Shown here piece after piece: positions 11,438-22,060 of a stretch of 64,000 nucleotides of DNA. Position 1 is the first letter of the stretch. Each line of letters begins with the position of its first letter. A model generated the notes under the pieces. That model was given only the letters and a program-made list of their open reading frames with translations, ran no database searches and had not been told where the DNA came from. Both the position numbers and the translations under genes were made by a program. The stretch comes from Spisula solida (taxonomy: Eukaryota > Mollusca > Bivalvia > Venerida > Mactridae). The DNA is taken from NCBI GenBank assembly GCA_947247005.1, contig OX365955.1, positions 3,978,001-4,042,000 on the forward strand, read 5' to 3'.

Positions 11438-12606
11438 TTGAACATGCCACGTTTGCCGGACAACATTCGGTCGGAAGCGATTGGAATGCTCCGAATGGGA
11501 ATGAGTCGTGCTGATGTCGCCAGGCGATTCCAATGTCACCGTTCGACAATAACAAGACTTCAAGAGCGATACCATGCCACAGGAACAGCGAAGGACCGCC
11601 CGCACACAGGGAGACCGCGGATAACAACGCGAAGACAGGACGGCACAATGCGCATGCTCCATCGCAGGAATCGCTTCCGGCCAGCTACAACAACAGCTAG
11701 GATTATGCGAGGGGCTCAAGGGTTAGTAAATTGACAAATTATTTAATGAATATAACTCCTTTTTCTAAATATCGTACCTTCATTATGATTCACTTTTGTT
11801 TCATTCTACAATTAAGACGATAACGATCCACCTCACAGTCGTTTAGGTTTAGCCAATAAACATCGCACCTTATACATATCTTTACCAGCAGTATCATAAA
11901 CACTGACTAAAACATTCATATATGTATTTGTAAGTGGCACTAAATGCGTCTGTCCACCAACCGAATTCATAATCATGCATGTATATTTCAGAAGTTTGTA
12001 AATGATGGATAAAAACAAGAATTATTGTATCATAATCGTATTTTCAAAAGTCGTCTTCAGTTTTTTCTTGGATTGACAGCACTGGTTAACGGCTTGCATG
12101 GATATTCACGTGACTACAGCAACAGTTGTTGGCGTATTGATTCAAGGGAAAATTATTTCAACGACTTGTCTCCCTTTTAAACGACGATAATTTATGTTTC
12201 AGACGCAGAATACATGCTAGGACTGTGCGCCGACGTCTCAAGGAAGTGGGTTTGATGTGTCGTCGGCCAAAGAAGTTTACACCACTAACTGCCAGACACA
12301 AACTAGCTAGAACCAGGTGGGCAACGACATACAGAAGATTCACACAAAGGCAATGGGGATGTGTACTTTTTTCGGACGAGTCTAAATTTAACGTAAGTCA
12401 CGCAGACGGAAGATCACGTGTTTATAGAACACGTGGGGAGCAGTTCAATGAAAATTGTGTTGCAAAAGTAAATCGATGGGGAGGTGGAAGCGTACATGTA
12501 TGGGCTGGAGTAACTCGTAACGAGAAACTACAATTAGTAGTGCTGAACGGCAATGTCACTGCCCAGACTTACATAGACAACATATTACGACCAGTTGTGG
12601 TTCCGT
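11438..12606 (+). pseudogene. Tc1-like transposase, two parts separated by an intron-like 481 bp
   Basis: Part 1 (11,438-11,721; ATG at 11,444 also possible) encodes the paired helix-turn-helix region, with IGMLRMGMSRADVARRF and the Tc1 linker motif GRPR. Part 2 (12,203 onward) encodes RRIHARTVRRRLKEVG, LTARHKLARTRW and the DDE domain with its first Asp in VLFSDESKF, then WGGGSVHVWAGV and TYIDNILRPVVVPF. The DNARPH-type block with the second Asp, and the third acidic residue, are missing because a MITE interrupts at 12,607. Joining 11,721 to 12,203 restores AQGRRIHARTV in frame. A transposase of this family is about 340 residues, and roughly 60% remains. Confidence 0.7.
11722..12202 (+). other. 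Candidate spliceosomal intron (or precise insertion) in the Tc1 transposase
   Basis: The segment starts GTTAGT and ends TTTATGTTTCAG. Removing it fuses GCT CAA GG with A CGC AGA ATA, giving the expected Tc1 linker without losing or gaining a base. Stops occur within it in the part-1 frame from 11,732. The acceptor has a pyrimidine-rich approach; the donor GTTAGT is acceptable but not consensus. An unrelated nested insertion would be expected to leave a target duplication, and none is seen. Confidence 0.5.
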
Positions 12607-12991
12607 TTAATGCCACGTTAGGCTTTAAACGGCTATTTTCAAAAAGCAATATATATCTTGGTAACCTATCTGACGAACCATGATTTGTGTACACTTTAGT
12701 TGAGTCCCAAAGGTGGAAAACACTATAAGATGGAAGGAAACGAAATACAATCTCCACTTTGTTTGTTTACAAAACAATGAATTGTAGATTTCTAAACAAA
12801 AATGCACATTTTTAATCTAAGGGAAGTAACCTTTGAAAAGTTAGTATTTTGTCATCCATACATTTAACTTAAATGTGATTTTTGGCATACTATTTTGACA
12901 GATACATTTTACATTCTGTTGTCAATTATTGGTCATTTGTAAAAAATATCCCAATTCCTTGTTGTTAGTCTATTTACTGGATGATCGAAAA
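12607..12991 (+). mobile_element. TTAA-ended MITE, copy 1 (inside the Tc1 transposase)
   Basis: It starts TTAATGCCACGTTAGGC and matches the body of three other copies (38,959-39,344; 42,713-43,116; 51,862-52,161) up to ACTGGATGATCG. The right terminus seen in the others, GATAATGTGGCTTTAA, is lost here. Insertion at TTAA ends the transposase frame after VVPF. TTAA ends suggest piggyBac-type mobilisation. Confidence 0.6.
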
Positions 12992-13009
12992 AATCAGCTA
13001 AATCTAGGT

Positions 13010-15870
13010 ATTTCAGCCTTCTCGCTGCACACACAGTGGTCTTTATTAAGCAGCAACCATCAATGTCGATTACGTCGAGTTAGCTTGTTTCCCAAAATAT
13101 ATTTGATAAATTCGTTTAAAGTTCCGATATTTATCAAACGAACAATGTCTGACATGTCCAATGAAATTTGTCACTGTCTCATAATTTTTTTGTCGTATTC
13201 AGGAGAGTTTGTAAATCGTCAAAGGTAATACGTATATATGTGTGTAAACAGATTACATAATAAAGAAAATAGCTGTATGAAATATAATTTATCAACTAGT
13301 AATTTAACCATGCTGTTACTTACTCTGAATAGTCGTTCGTGGCAAGAACATACGATGTTGATAAAGACGTCATCTTTATAAACTTCCGGTTGACTGATTC
13401 CTAGTTTTTACAATCCTTCTTTTTAATGGTTGTTTAAAAAAATCGGGGTGGTTTTTTTCACAAAATGTCGAAAAATATCACATTTGCGTAAAATAGAATT
13501 TATTTTACTGAAGTCTTCTTATGATAACATTAGCAATATGCATAGGTTTTACCAATGCAATAGTTATATATCAATTATAGTCGTATCTCGTGTTTCCCTG
13601 TATGTGAGTATTCTTAGATGACGTAAACAAATCAATCGCGCCTGGATTGAACAACCACTGCAACAATGAGCATACTTTGTTCTTTAGTTTCAAGTATGTA
13701 TCAATACTTCTTTACGCATCTTAATATTAATAATCTTTTTTAAAAGTTAATTTCCTGAAACGTATATTTTAATTATTCCTTCAATCGTCAGTTTTGTAGC
13801 GTTTATGTTTGTTTAAAACAATCAAGATTTTACTTCAATATTTGCTAACTGACGAACAAGCATGTTGCAAACAGTGTGTCTATTTTACACCCATATTCAA
13901 CATCAACATTTCTTGCTAGAAATTCATGACGTCACTTCCGGTCAAAATGAACAAGAACATTATTATGTCAGAAAATGTGTTTCCGAGTAATGAGAGAAGA
14001 AGTCGGGTGTTTCATGCAGCGCATTTGTTACTCTCAGATCAGTGAATGACCTGATGAGATAAAATCTAGTATTAAGCGAGATACGGCACGTTTTTTGAGA
14101 TAACTATCTAAGACCACGTGATAATATTAATATAATCCTCTCTGCAAACTATGTGTATTATATAAATAATTACTTTCCACGTCTAAGGAGAATTGTCTGT
14201 CATTTTTTTCCAGTCATATCATTGACGTCTGCTATAGTTTTCTTTGTAATGCGCTTTATTTTTAGTCATAATGGCATCCTTTAACGTTTATATCAATGTT
14301 TTCTTGGCATGCATTAAGGTAAAATGCTTCGACGTGTGCGCGTAGTCTGACGCACACGCGCCTTAAGTTTACGGTGTACCTACTGGTATATTACACGATA
14401 TAAGTTTTCTAAGGAACACTTTGGTTCAGTTTTCTTTAAAAGAATTTAAACAAATATTTAAGCACTGTATCGTTAAAATACATTTCCAAAAAAACATACC
14501 AAAGGTTAACTTTGTTTCGCAAACATTAAAACAACAGTTTGTCGTAAAACGCTCAGACCTTGCATGTTAACTTTACAGTTATACGTCAATGAACCCAGAC
14601 GGATAAGTAGTGGAGAAAAAGACACTGTACAATTAAAGTTTGTTTATTTCTACGTAGACAACGATACTATTGTCCTGATGTCATAGACAATGTTGGCAAA
14701 TATCTTTATTATAATTGGACAAGAACGCCAGTCGATAAAGCGACGCCTTGTCAAATCCTTTGTCATTCTCCTATAAGACGTGTACATACATAAAATGTGT
14801 AATAGCATTGTTCATCATTCCACATTTTTCAAAATGATATTACTTCATCAAAGTTGCGGTGTTGTGCTAATTGATCAGCCAATCGTTTTGCATCTAACAC
14901 ATTCATATGGACGAGATCATTGATAAATTATGACAAATACAGAATTATGTGCACGGTTTGTTTATTTTAATGCGGATACACTGTTCAACGTTGATCAGAT
15001 ATGCAGGAACAGAGAATCAACAGAGAATCAACAGTTTAGAAATTGCTGACAAGCAACCACTTGAAATCGATTACGTCGAGCGTTGAATTAATTTGCATGC
15101 GCAAAATGCTCGAGATTTCCGTGCGCGAGCTTTTATATAATTATCTTGGCTTGAATCAGTGACGTGAATTAGAAATCAGATAAAACACAGTCTCGTGCAA
15201 GAATCTAGGAGCCATATTCAGTGATGACTTTATCACTTTTTCAAGGAAACATATTTCACTGAGCATTTTTTCAAATTGGGTAATTTGTTCATCACGCTAT
15301 TCGTACAAGATTGGTGATGAATGCCTCTCGCTTTCACGGCGCACTGTATTATCATTGTACATCAAGAAATGTAGCTTCGAGTTTTTTACACCAATCAAAA
15401 AACATGTGTATATAGATGATGCAGGTGCGTGTTTGTTTCTAAATTTCAGCGGTAATTCTGAATCTGTGAGGAAATAAGTATGCTGAAGTAAGCTTCTTCG
15501 TAATAAAGTTAATCACACAATGAAATTCAACGGTCGTAATTCAAAAGAACATTTGTACAGCGGCTTTCGTTAATGTCATTTTCAAATTCCAGCGGTCTTT
15601 ACAGAAATGATTTGGTCACTGAAACGAAAACGCCTCGCGACTTTTACCATGTATGTCTATGTATGAAACACAACATTATATCGCGGCCATACGAAATTGT
15701 ATTGATCTCTTGGCATATAAAGTTCTACCAATTGTACATACCAGTTTTCGACTGTATAGGAGACAATCAAATATGAAAAAACGAAAAACTGAACATACAA
15801 AAATTATCAAGTGAGGTCATTATTGATATCCGTCGAAAAGTGTTGCATTATGCATGTGTATTCTGCAATA
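13010..15870 (+). repeat. Copy 2 of the triplicated non-coding unit (5'-incomplete)
   Basis: 13,030-13,240 matches 27,430-27,660 of copy 3, 13,305-14,270 matches 7620-8640 of copy 1, and 14,270-15,870 matches 9540-11,045. The first blocks of the unit and the 8650-9540 block are missing. The left boundary adjoins the MITE that interrupts the Tc1 element, so the 5' part may have been lost with the Tc1 3' end. Confidence 0.7.
13927..13941 (+). promoter_or_regulatory. CRE palindrome plus ETS-like site, copy 2
   Basis: The sequence reads TGACGTCACTTCCGG. Neighbouring sequence is diverged from copies 1 and 3, but these bases match copy 3 exactly. Function is not shown. Confidence 0.35.
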
Positions 15871-16869
15871 AAAAACACCAAACTAGAACTCCAAGGTAAA
15901 AAAGTAACCAAAAAGCTCCAATTGTTTTATTGTTTTACAAGCAATATCATGTAATTCAATCATGTTTAGTAGTACGCAAAGATATAAAAGTCTACGACAA
16001 TAAAAGATATTTCTCTATATAGACAAGTTTGAATGTTAAGTTTACTACCCTGGAAACTCGTTTCGTCTAATTTAATTCACGCTTGAGTTGATAAAATCAT
16101 ACGTCAACTTTCAGAAGAAATGAAATTATCGAAATATATAAAGTAGCCTTCAGTTGCATTCATACATAAATCCAATCAAATGGTTCTAATTTTTATCAGT
16201 CTAAAATTATTAACATATTCAACGATCAGGACAGAATGGGCATTTTCATGTGTACAAGTGATTGGTGTGAGGGAATCAACCAACAATCAAACAACAGAAA
16301 TCATAGCCATGTTTTGTATTATCATGTAGAGTAGTCATTCTATAATGAATACTGGCATATATTATTATATGATACAATTATAACGTGTATGGATACACCA
16401 TTCTAGCAATGACTACATTACCATAACTATAACCCCGACACCCAACAGGTTATATGTAAGCATTCAAGCGTATGCATACAACAAATCTTCATTATGTCAA
16501 GCACAGCGCACGCTGACTATCGTTAGTATAACAGGATTTTTACAGTCCCGGAGAATTTGCTCTAAAGTGTATATTAATCAACACTTTTATGACAAGCACC
16601 AACATTACGGCATCAGATTTATGTCGAGCAGTGGTGAAGGTCCTTTTCACTAATTTTTTAAGTCTAACGTACATACAATACTAGAATTAAAATGGTTTTA
16701 TTTTTGTATTTAAATTTACTGAGCTGTAGTTATTCCCATGGAATTTAATAATGCATTTCTGAAATATCGTAAAGAAAATAAGAATATTTAAGCTAACATC
16801 AATCACGAAATAGTATGATGCTTTAACAAAATTAACACGAATTGACAATTAAAACACTACTGATAACAA
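15871..16869. other. Spacer between copies 2 and 3, no gene seen
   Basis: This AT-rich stretch is not matched in the other unit copies by eye. No open frame of note and no repeat structure were recognised. Confidence 0.4.
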
Positions 16870-17138
16870 ATTCAGCTAACTGGACCTAATTTAAAATTAT
16901 CATCTCAGGAAGTGAAGAAAGCTTGAATCGTTGGGGACATATACAATGTAATGTACCGTGCAATAACGACGTCATTATTGATGCATTTCTTAAAAGATAA
17001 ACCAAAAACATTAGGACATTACTGCGCTGGTTAATTAGTCAATCATACAAGTAATATTCGTTGTTATATGCCATTACCAGAACAATTTTTACCAACAGCA
17101 CACTCCGAATACCTCATACAATACTACGCATAATATCT

Positions 17139-18041
17139 GTTCAAGACATAGAGACACAACGGAAGAATGCAACTAAAATTCAGCTTCAAGAGATAAGCGA
17201 AAAGGTGGACCATCAGGTCAGTGTTATAGAAGACAAGTCCAATGCAAACTCTGTTAACCAAGGTGTTATAAAATCACTAGAAGCTAAAATTAAACATATT
17301 GACAATAAACAGTCATCTTCCAGAGATAACAATGAATTGATAGAAAAACAATTTCGTTTATTCTCTTCCGCTCTATCTGAAAAATTTGACATACTGAATT
17401 CTAACTTAACGTATATGCTTGGTCAGTTGACCAATTGCATATCGCGATCAGATAACGTCGAATATACTAGTAGAGTGAATAAGCATACCGATAACTCGTC
17501 TGTCGACTGTAGTGCCCGCAAACCACAAAGTTTAACAATGAATAATTGTGAACAGCCACCGATAGAGGTGGACGTACAATTCATCAATCATGTACCTGAC
17601 ATTGACAAACACCCCACTGCAACAAGTAACAAAATGTCTTATCAACAAGAACCTGTTATTATGCAGGAAAAAGTAACTCGATCTCAACACATTCATTTAG
17701 ACACTAGTCATGACCAATCCAATTCAAGGCAAAATAGGTTTAGGGGGGTCATAAGAAAAAAGGCTAAATCGTATCTTATTACTGGGATAGACTTAAGTAG
17801 TGACGAGCAAGGTTTAGAGGACTTTCTAGATGACGTCGGCATACAAACGCGCTCCGCTAAATTTTTATTCACTCGTAGAGATGATTGTCAGTCCGCCCAA
17901 ATAGTTGTGAATGAAGACCAAACTGCGATAGTTGAAAACCCAGACACATGGCCTATTGGTATAGTGTGCCGTCCATGGCTCAAACGCTCAGACTACAGAC
18001 GTCGACACGAGCAAGTTGACTATGAGACTATAGTAGATTAA
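17139..18041 (+). CDS. LINE ORF1 protein, N-terminally truncated
   Basis: The open frame reaches back to a TTG at 17,061, but 17,061-17,138 is flanking DNA found also in copy 1. The first 26 codons are therefore not element sequence, and the real start is missing. What remains has a charged, coiled-coil-like stretch (VDHQVSVIEDKSN to IEKQFRLFSSALSEK), a Ser/Asn-rich linker, and a C-terminal globular part from about 17,760 (KSYLITGIDLSSDEQGLEDF to WPIGIVCRPWLKR). That part resembles the small RNA-binding-type domain of CR1-group ORF1 proteins. It would bind element RNA as a chaperone. No zinc knuckle is seen. The first in-frame ATG inside the element comes well past the coiled coil. Confidence 0.65.
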   Translation, partial: VQDIETQRKNATKIQLQEISEKVDHQVSVIEDKSNANSVNQGVIKSLEAKIKHIDNKQSSSRDNNELIEKQFRLFSSALSEKFDILNSNLTYMLGQLTNCISRSDNVEYTSRVNKHTDNSSVDCSARKPQSLTMNNCEQPPIEVDVQFINHVPDIDKHPTATSNKMSYQQEPVIMQEKVTRSQHIHLDTSHDQSNSRQNRFRGVIRKKAKSYLITGIDLSSDEQGLEDFLDDVGIQTRSAKFLFTRRDDCQSAQIVVNEDQTAIVENPDTWPIGIVCRPWLKRSDYRRRHEQVDYETIVD

Positions 18042-18054
18042 CTTTTCCCCTAAA

Positions 18055-21000
18055 ATGATTATTAATTTGATGTGTTGGAACGTGACAGGTATGATGACTT
18101 CAATACCATTTTTGTTAAACGAACTCGAATCAAAACATATAGCAATATGTGGTAAAGCAGAGCACTGGCTCTTAGATCACAACAAACATATTCTCGAATC
18201 TCTTGATAGCCGTTATACTGCTCATGTAATATGTTGCAGCAACCCACGCACATTCAACGGCCGCCAATACGGACGCGGTGGTGTCGCGTTATTATGGCAC
18301 GCATCAATTAACAACGCGGTGCAGGTGATTAATACACACAGTGACCGTATTGCTGCTATCAAGATATCACTGAAATCTATGAATATCTCTATTATACAGG
18401 TATATCTACCTTGCACAAAGGAACCGTTAGAAAGTTTTAAATCTGAAATTGACAGTCTACACGATTTGTTATGTGCACTGGGCAAGGACTCGCACATGGT
18501 TATCATGGGTGATTTCAACAGTAAAATACGTGATGATTTAAACACAAATACCAGAGAAAGATATCTTAATAAATTGATTAATAACCATAGCCTGTACACA
18601 ATGACCGGCTCCAGACTGTGTACTGGGAGGTCATTTTCTTTTGTACCCGGTGTAAACTGCGTCCCAACGCTGATAGACCATGTGATAGTGAATGATACTT
18701 TTAAACCTAATATAACGTCCTGCAGTATAGGATGTGACTCGCCACTTAATGTATCTAGACACCTACCTCTCTACATGTCAATAAACTCCGATGATCTGAT
18801 TACGACTAATATAAATGCAGAGATATTCGCGAAAACTCGTTACAAATGGTCATCACAAGCCCACAATTGTATGTACGAGACGCAGTTGACACATTACCTC
18901 GAAAGTGCCGACATAGACTATAATGATATCGACAATTCGTATAATGAAATCATTTCATGTATCTCTACCGCTGCCAACAAGTGCCTCCCCCGTCGCAATT
19001 ATAACTATAAACTTAAACCTTACTGGTCACCTGCGTTAAAGGAATTTCACGCTAAAATGACAAAAGCCAGACATAACTGGGATAACGCTGGTCGTCCAAG
19101 ATGCGGTAAGTTTTTCATTGACTACAAAAATGAAAAACGTGTGTTTCGTCGGGCGTTAAGAAAAGCATCACGTGACTTTGAAAGGCGCGAATTAGAGCGC
19201 ATCGATAATTTAGCTGAAATGGATCAAACGGGGTTTTGGAAGGTTGTGAACTCTCGTAAGAAAAAACATAAGCAATCTTACTCAGAGATAAACTTTCAAG
19301 GCAAGTTAGAATCTGATCCAGAACGAATTTTGCATGGATGGCAAAATTACTTCGAAAACCTTTATAGCTTTTCCAATAACCCCGACTTTGATAACGATTT
19401 CAAAACGAAAGTTGAGTCCAACTTAGAACATTTTCTCGATGGCAACAACAATCTAGTTAGCGAGAGTCTTGTTAAACCAATAGGTGTTAACGAACTGTCT
19501 CTAATTATGAGGGCTCTGCCTAATGGGAAAAGCGCGTCATACGACCAGATAACTTACGAACATATTAAGTTTGGGGGTCAATCCCTATTAAGGTGCTTGT
19601 CCAAACTGTTTTCATTAATTTTAGTTCGCGAACATGTCCCAGAGCGTTTTAAACAAAGTATAACTGTGACACTACACAAGGGACAAGGCAAACCAAAATC
19701 CGAGCCTAACAACTACAGAGCTATCTCGTTGTTACCAGTTATCTCAAAACTATTTGAGAAGGTGCTACTGACTCGTATTGAGCAAAGTGGTCTGTTAAAG
19801 TCTTTGCATCCCTTACAACATGGGTTTCAGAGGGGTAAATCATGTAAAATGACTTCTTTCATTTACCAAGAATCCGTTAACTATTGTTTGGAACGCGGCA
19901 ATGCTCTATACACCTGCTTTCTCAACGCTTCGAAAGCGTTCGATATGACGTGGATTGACGGTCTGTTATATAAACTGTACGAGCTTGGTATTACGGGAAC
20001 TTTACTCAGGCTTTTCAAAGATATGTTAACAGGATCATCTAGTCGTGTAGTTTGTTGTGGCTTTCTTTCAAAAGAATTTAACATCGCACAAGGCACACGA
20101 CAAGGTAGTATATGTTCTCCGTTCCTTTACACGGTCTATATTGACGGACTCCTTAAAGACCTCTGCTCGTCACCACACGGTCTACGCATAAATGATGTAA
20201 ACCTTAGCGCACCTACGCAAGCTGACGACGTAGTTCTGTTGTCATTGACAAAAGACGGTTTAAACGAGCTTCTGTGTACTTGTAGAAACTACGCTAACAA
20301 GTGGCGTTACCGTTATAATGCTAGTAAGTGCGCCAATATGATATTGACACCGGGCAGACCCCGTGCACGCGATATACAATTGTGCTACGGTGATATACAA
20401 CTCGAAAATGTCAGAGAATATAAACACTTAGGTATTACACAATGTGACAATCGTAAATCTCCAGCTAGTGTTGATGCCATACGACAGTCTGCACGTGGGA
20501 CATTGTTTAGCCTCTCGCCTTGTGGTATCCATAATGACGGATTGAATCCAATAACAGCGGCTAAACTATATACTTGTATCGTCTTGCCTCGTGCACTTTA
20601 TGGATGCGAGCTATGGAATTCTATAACTGCCTCTGACATGCGTCACCTTGAAGCCACACACCACTTTTGTATAAAAAGGATACAAAATATCCCATTCCAA
20701 ACTAGATCTGACATAGCTATCGGTATGCTTGGTTTCACTAGTATGCAGGCGTATATAGATACTCAGAAACTGTTGTTTTTCGGCACATTGTGTCGTATGG
20801 CCCCACGTGATGTGTGTTTCAAACTCTTTGTTCACAGACTTTATCAATACATGAACAAGTCTACACACAATAACAAAGGATATATAAATGATGTGATTCA
20901 AATCATTCACAAGTACAACCTATGTAACTACCTACAACAGTTCATTACTTATAATTCATTTCCTTATAAGAAGACATGGAATGAACTATGCAAACGGACT

Positions 21001-21480
21001 GTGCTATTATATGAACGATCAGAATGGCTAAAACGAATGAACGCTTCAAATGACTTTGCGTTATTTCGAGAAGTACATAATGATTTGACAATTTCGAACA
21101 TATGGCGTGTGGCCCTTGAAAAACCGAATTCCCTTACATTTATGACATTTTTATCCCAACTGATGTGCAAATGTAAATGGCCATCAAAAATATCTTGCAA
21201 TACCTGTAACCTTGATGTTGAATTTACTGTAAACCATAAACTGTTTGACTGTGTCGGTAACCGCAATTTAGTCCAACACGCAATGTACGGGTATTTCGAA
21301 GGTATAGAAACATTGCTTGGTGGGCTATTTTGCAGTTACTTACAACGGTCTCAAAACATGAATTTATTGAAGTATTTGTTAGGATACACTGATGATATTA
21401 TTGTGAACATGGTAAACAAAGAACTATATCCCGATTTCATGTGTTTAAATGCTAAACTGCTGAAAATAATTTGTAATTAA
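18055..21480 (+). CDS. LINE ORF2: endonuclease and reverse transcriptase, 1,141 codons
   Basis: The frame is uninterrupted from ATG to TAA. The N-terminal endonuclease has WNVTG near residue 9, E36 in AEHWL, GDFN (D153, N155) and LIDHV (D208, H209). The usual SDH reads S234-R235-H236. The RT begins near residue 480 (LPNGKSASYDQITYEH) and includes NNYRAISLLPVISKLFEK, LQHGFQRGKSC, QGTRQGSICSPF and ADD (D724, D725). Motif A reads FLNASKAFD, so the expected first catalytic Asp is N624 (codon AAC, one transition from GAC). The C-terminal part has the LPRALYGCELW block and a Cys-rich CNTCN segment. The open frame suggests recent insertion, but N624 should abolish polymerase activity unless family-specific. 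Confidence 0.85.
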   Translation: MIINLMCWNVTGMMTSIPFLLNELESKHIAICGKAEHWLLDHNKHILESLDSRYTAHVICCSNPRTFNGRQYGRGGVALLWHASINNAVQVINTHSDRIAAIKISLKSMNISIIQVYLPCTKEPLESFKSEIDSLHDLLCALGKDSHMVIMGDFNSKIRDDLNTNTRERYLNKLINNHSLYTMTGSRLCTGRSFSFVPGVNCVPTLIDHVIVNDTFKPNITSCSIGCDSPLNVSRHLPLYMSINSDDLITTNINAEIFAKTRYKWSSQAHNCMYETQLTHYLESADIDYNDIDNSYNEIISCISTAANKCLPRRNYNYKLKPYWSPALKEFHAKMTKARHNWDNAGRPRCGKFFIDYKNEKRVFRRALRKASRDFERRELERIDNLAEMDQTGFWKVVNSRKKKHKQSYSEINFQGKLESDPERILHGWQNYFENLYSFSNNPDFDNDFKTKVESNLEHFLDGNNNLVSESLVKPIGVNELSLIMRALPNGKSASYDQITYEHIKFGGQSLLRCLSKLFSLILVREHVPERFKQSITVTLHKGQGKPKSEPNNYRAISLLPVISKLFEKVLLTRIEQSGLLKSLHPLQHGFQRGKSCKMTSFIYQESVNYCLERGNALYTCFLNASKAFDMTWIDGLLYKLYELGITGTLLRLFKDMLTGSSSRVVCCGFLSKEFNIAQGTRQGSICSPFLYTVYIDGLLKDLCSSPHGLRINDVNLSAPTQADDVVLLSLTKDGLNELLCTCRNYANKWRYRYNASKCANMILTPGRPRARDIQLCYGDIQLENVREYKHLGITQCDNRKSPASVDAIRQSARGTLFSLSPCGIHNDGLNPITAAKLYTCIVLPRALYGCELWNSITASDMRHLEATHHFCIKRIQNIPFQTRSDIAIGMLGFTSMQAYIDTQKLLFFGTLCRMAPRDVCFKLFVHRLYQYMNKSTHNNKGYINDVIQIIHKYNLCNYLQQFITYNSFPYKKTWNELCKRTVLLYERSEWLKRMNASNDFALFREVHNDLTISNIWRVALEKPNSLTFMTFLSQLMCKCKWPSKISCNTCNLDVEFTVNHKLFDCVGNRNLVQHAMYGYFEGIETLLGGLFCSYLQRSQNMNLLKYLLGYTDDIIVNMVNKELYPDFMCLNAKLLKIICN

Positions 21481-22023
21481 ATATGTCATTGCTTGTAACA
21501 TGTTGTGGTGTGTGAGTGAATGAGTGAAAGTTGTAACTGTCTGTGTGATTTTGTGAAACTATATATTTGTTCTATCGATTGAAATCTGAACCTGTGTATT
21601 TGTATCATTTGTATGTAATCTATTCTCATGTATGTAACTCTTCAACAATTTGGAGGAAATAAAGCTGTATATATATAGTCGTATGAAAACCAGAGGTAGT
21701 ATTCACAAAGCATCTAAATGAAAACTTACATATTTTGACTAAAGTTAAAAAATGAGCTGCTCATATTTCCTAGGGAACGAATAATAACTCATGTTTTCTT
21801 TGTGATTATTGTCGCTCTGTATATATATAATGCTTATAAACTAAGTAAAAGTATGATAGTACCCCTAGGGTACTGTTTTATCGAAGCACCTTTGGAAATC
21901 TTAAACTAAGTTCAAATTTAAATTCCTAATGGATAGTTTACAACTATAAAGTCAGGTAGATGGATCTGCAATACCAATAATGTTTCAGTACATTAACCCA
22001 TACATACCATTTATTATGTCCTA

Positions 22024-22060
22024 TACGAGGGTTGTCCGGAAAGTTTTGAGACTATGTCTA
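22024..22060 (+). mobile_element. Mariner-type terminal repeat (left end)
   Basis: TACGAGGGTTGTCCGGAAAG resembles mariner terminal repeats and begins at a TA exactly where homology to copy 1 (AATGTCCTAAATG near 6910) breaks. No matching right end was found, so only one end is called. A similar end lies at 32,846. Confidence 0.35.

Larger units (their letters stand above)
11149..12606 (+). mobile_element. Tc1-like DNA transposon, 3'-truncated
   Basis: The 5' end begins CACTCAGTGACAAAATAAAC just after a TA dinucleotide (11,147-11,148), as expected for Tc1/mariner insertion. The transposase follows in two parts. The element is interrupted by a TTAA-ended MITE at 12,607, and no downstream half of the transposase or 3' terminal repeat is visible, so the 3' end has been lost. 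It lies between copies 1 and 2 of the triplicated unit. Confidence 0.7.
17139..21678 (+). mobile_element. EN-RT non-LTR retrotransposon (LINE), 5'-truncated, both ORFs open
   Basis: Homology to copy 1 of the surrounding unit stops after CATAATATCT at 17,138 and resumes at about 21,679 with GTCGTATGAAAACCAG. This sets the element ends. It carries ORF1 (open to 18,041), a 13-bp gap, ORF2 (18,055-21,480) and a 3' UTR ending AATAAAGCTG and a short TA tract. The apurinic endonuclease plus RT layout, without RNase H, suggests the CR1/Jockey group. About 10 bp of target (6591-6600 in copy 1) is replaced or merged with the tail, and no clear target-site duplication is visible. Confidence 0.8.

Noticed and set aside
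17061..17138. Start region of LINE ORF1 as part of the protein
   Set aside because: It matches flanking unit sequence at about 6510-6590, so it is outside the element, and the start codon would be TTG.
18062..21266. Minus-strand open frames within the LINE (18,062-18,599; 19,881-20,096; 20,611-20,910; 20,964-21,266)
   Set aside because: They are antisense shadows of a clear EN-RT coding sequence.
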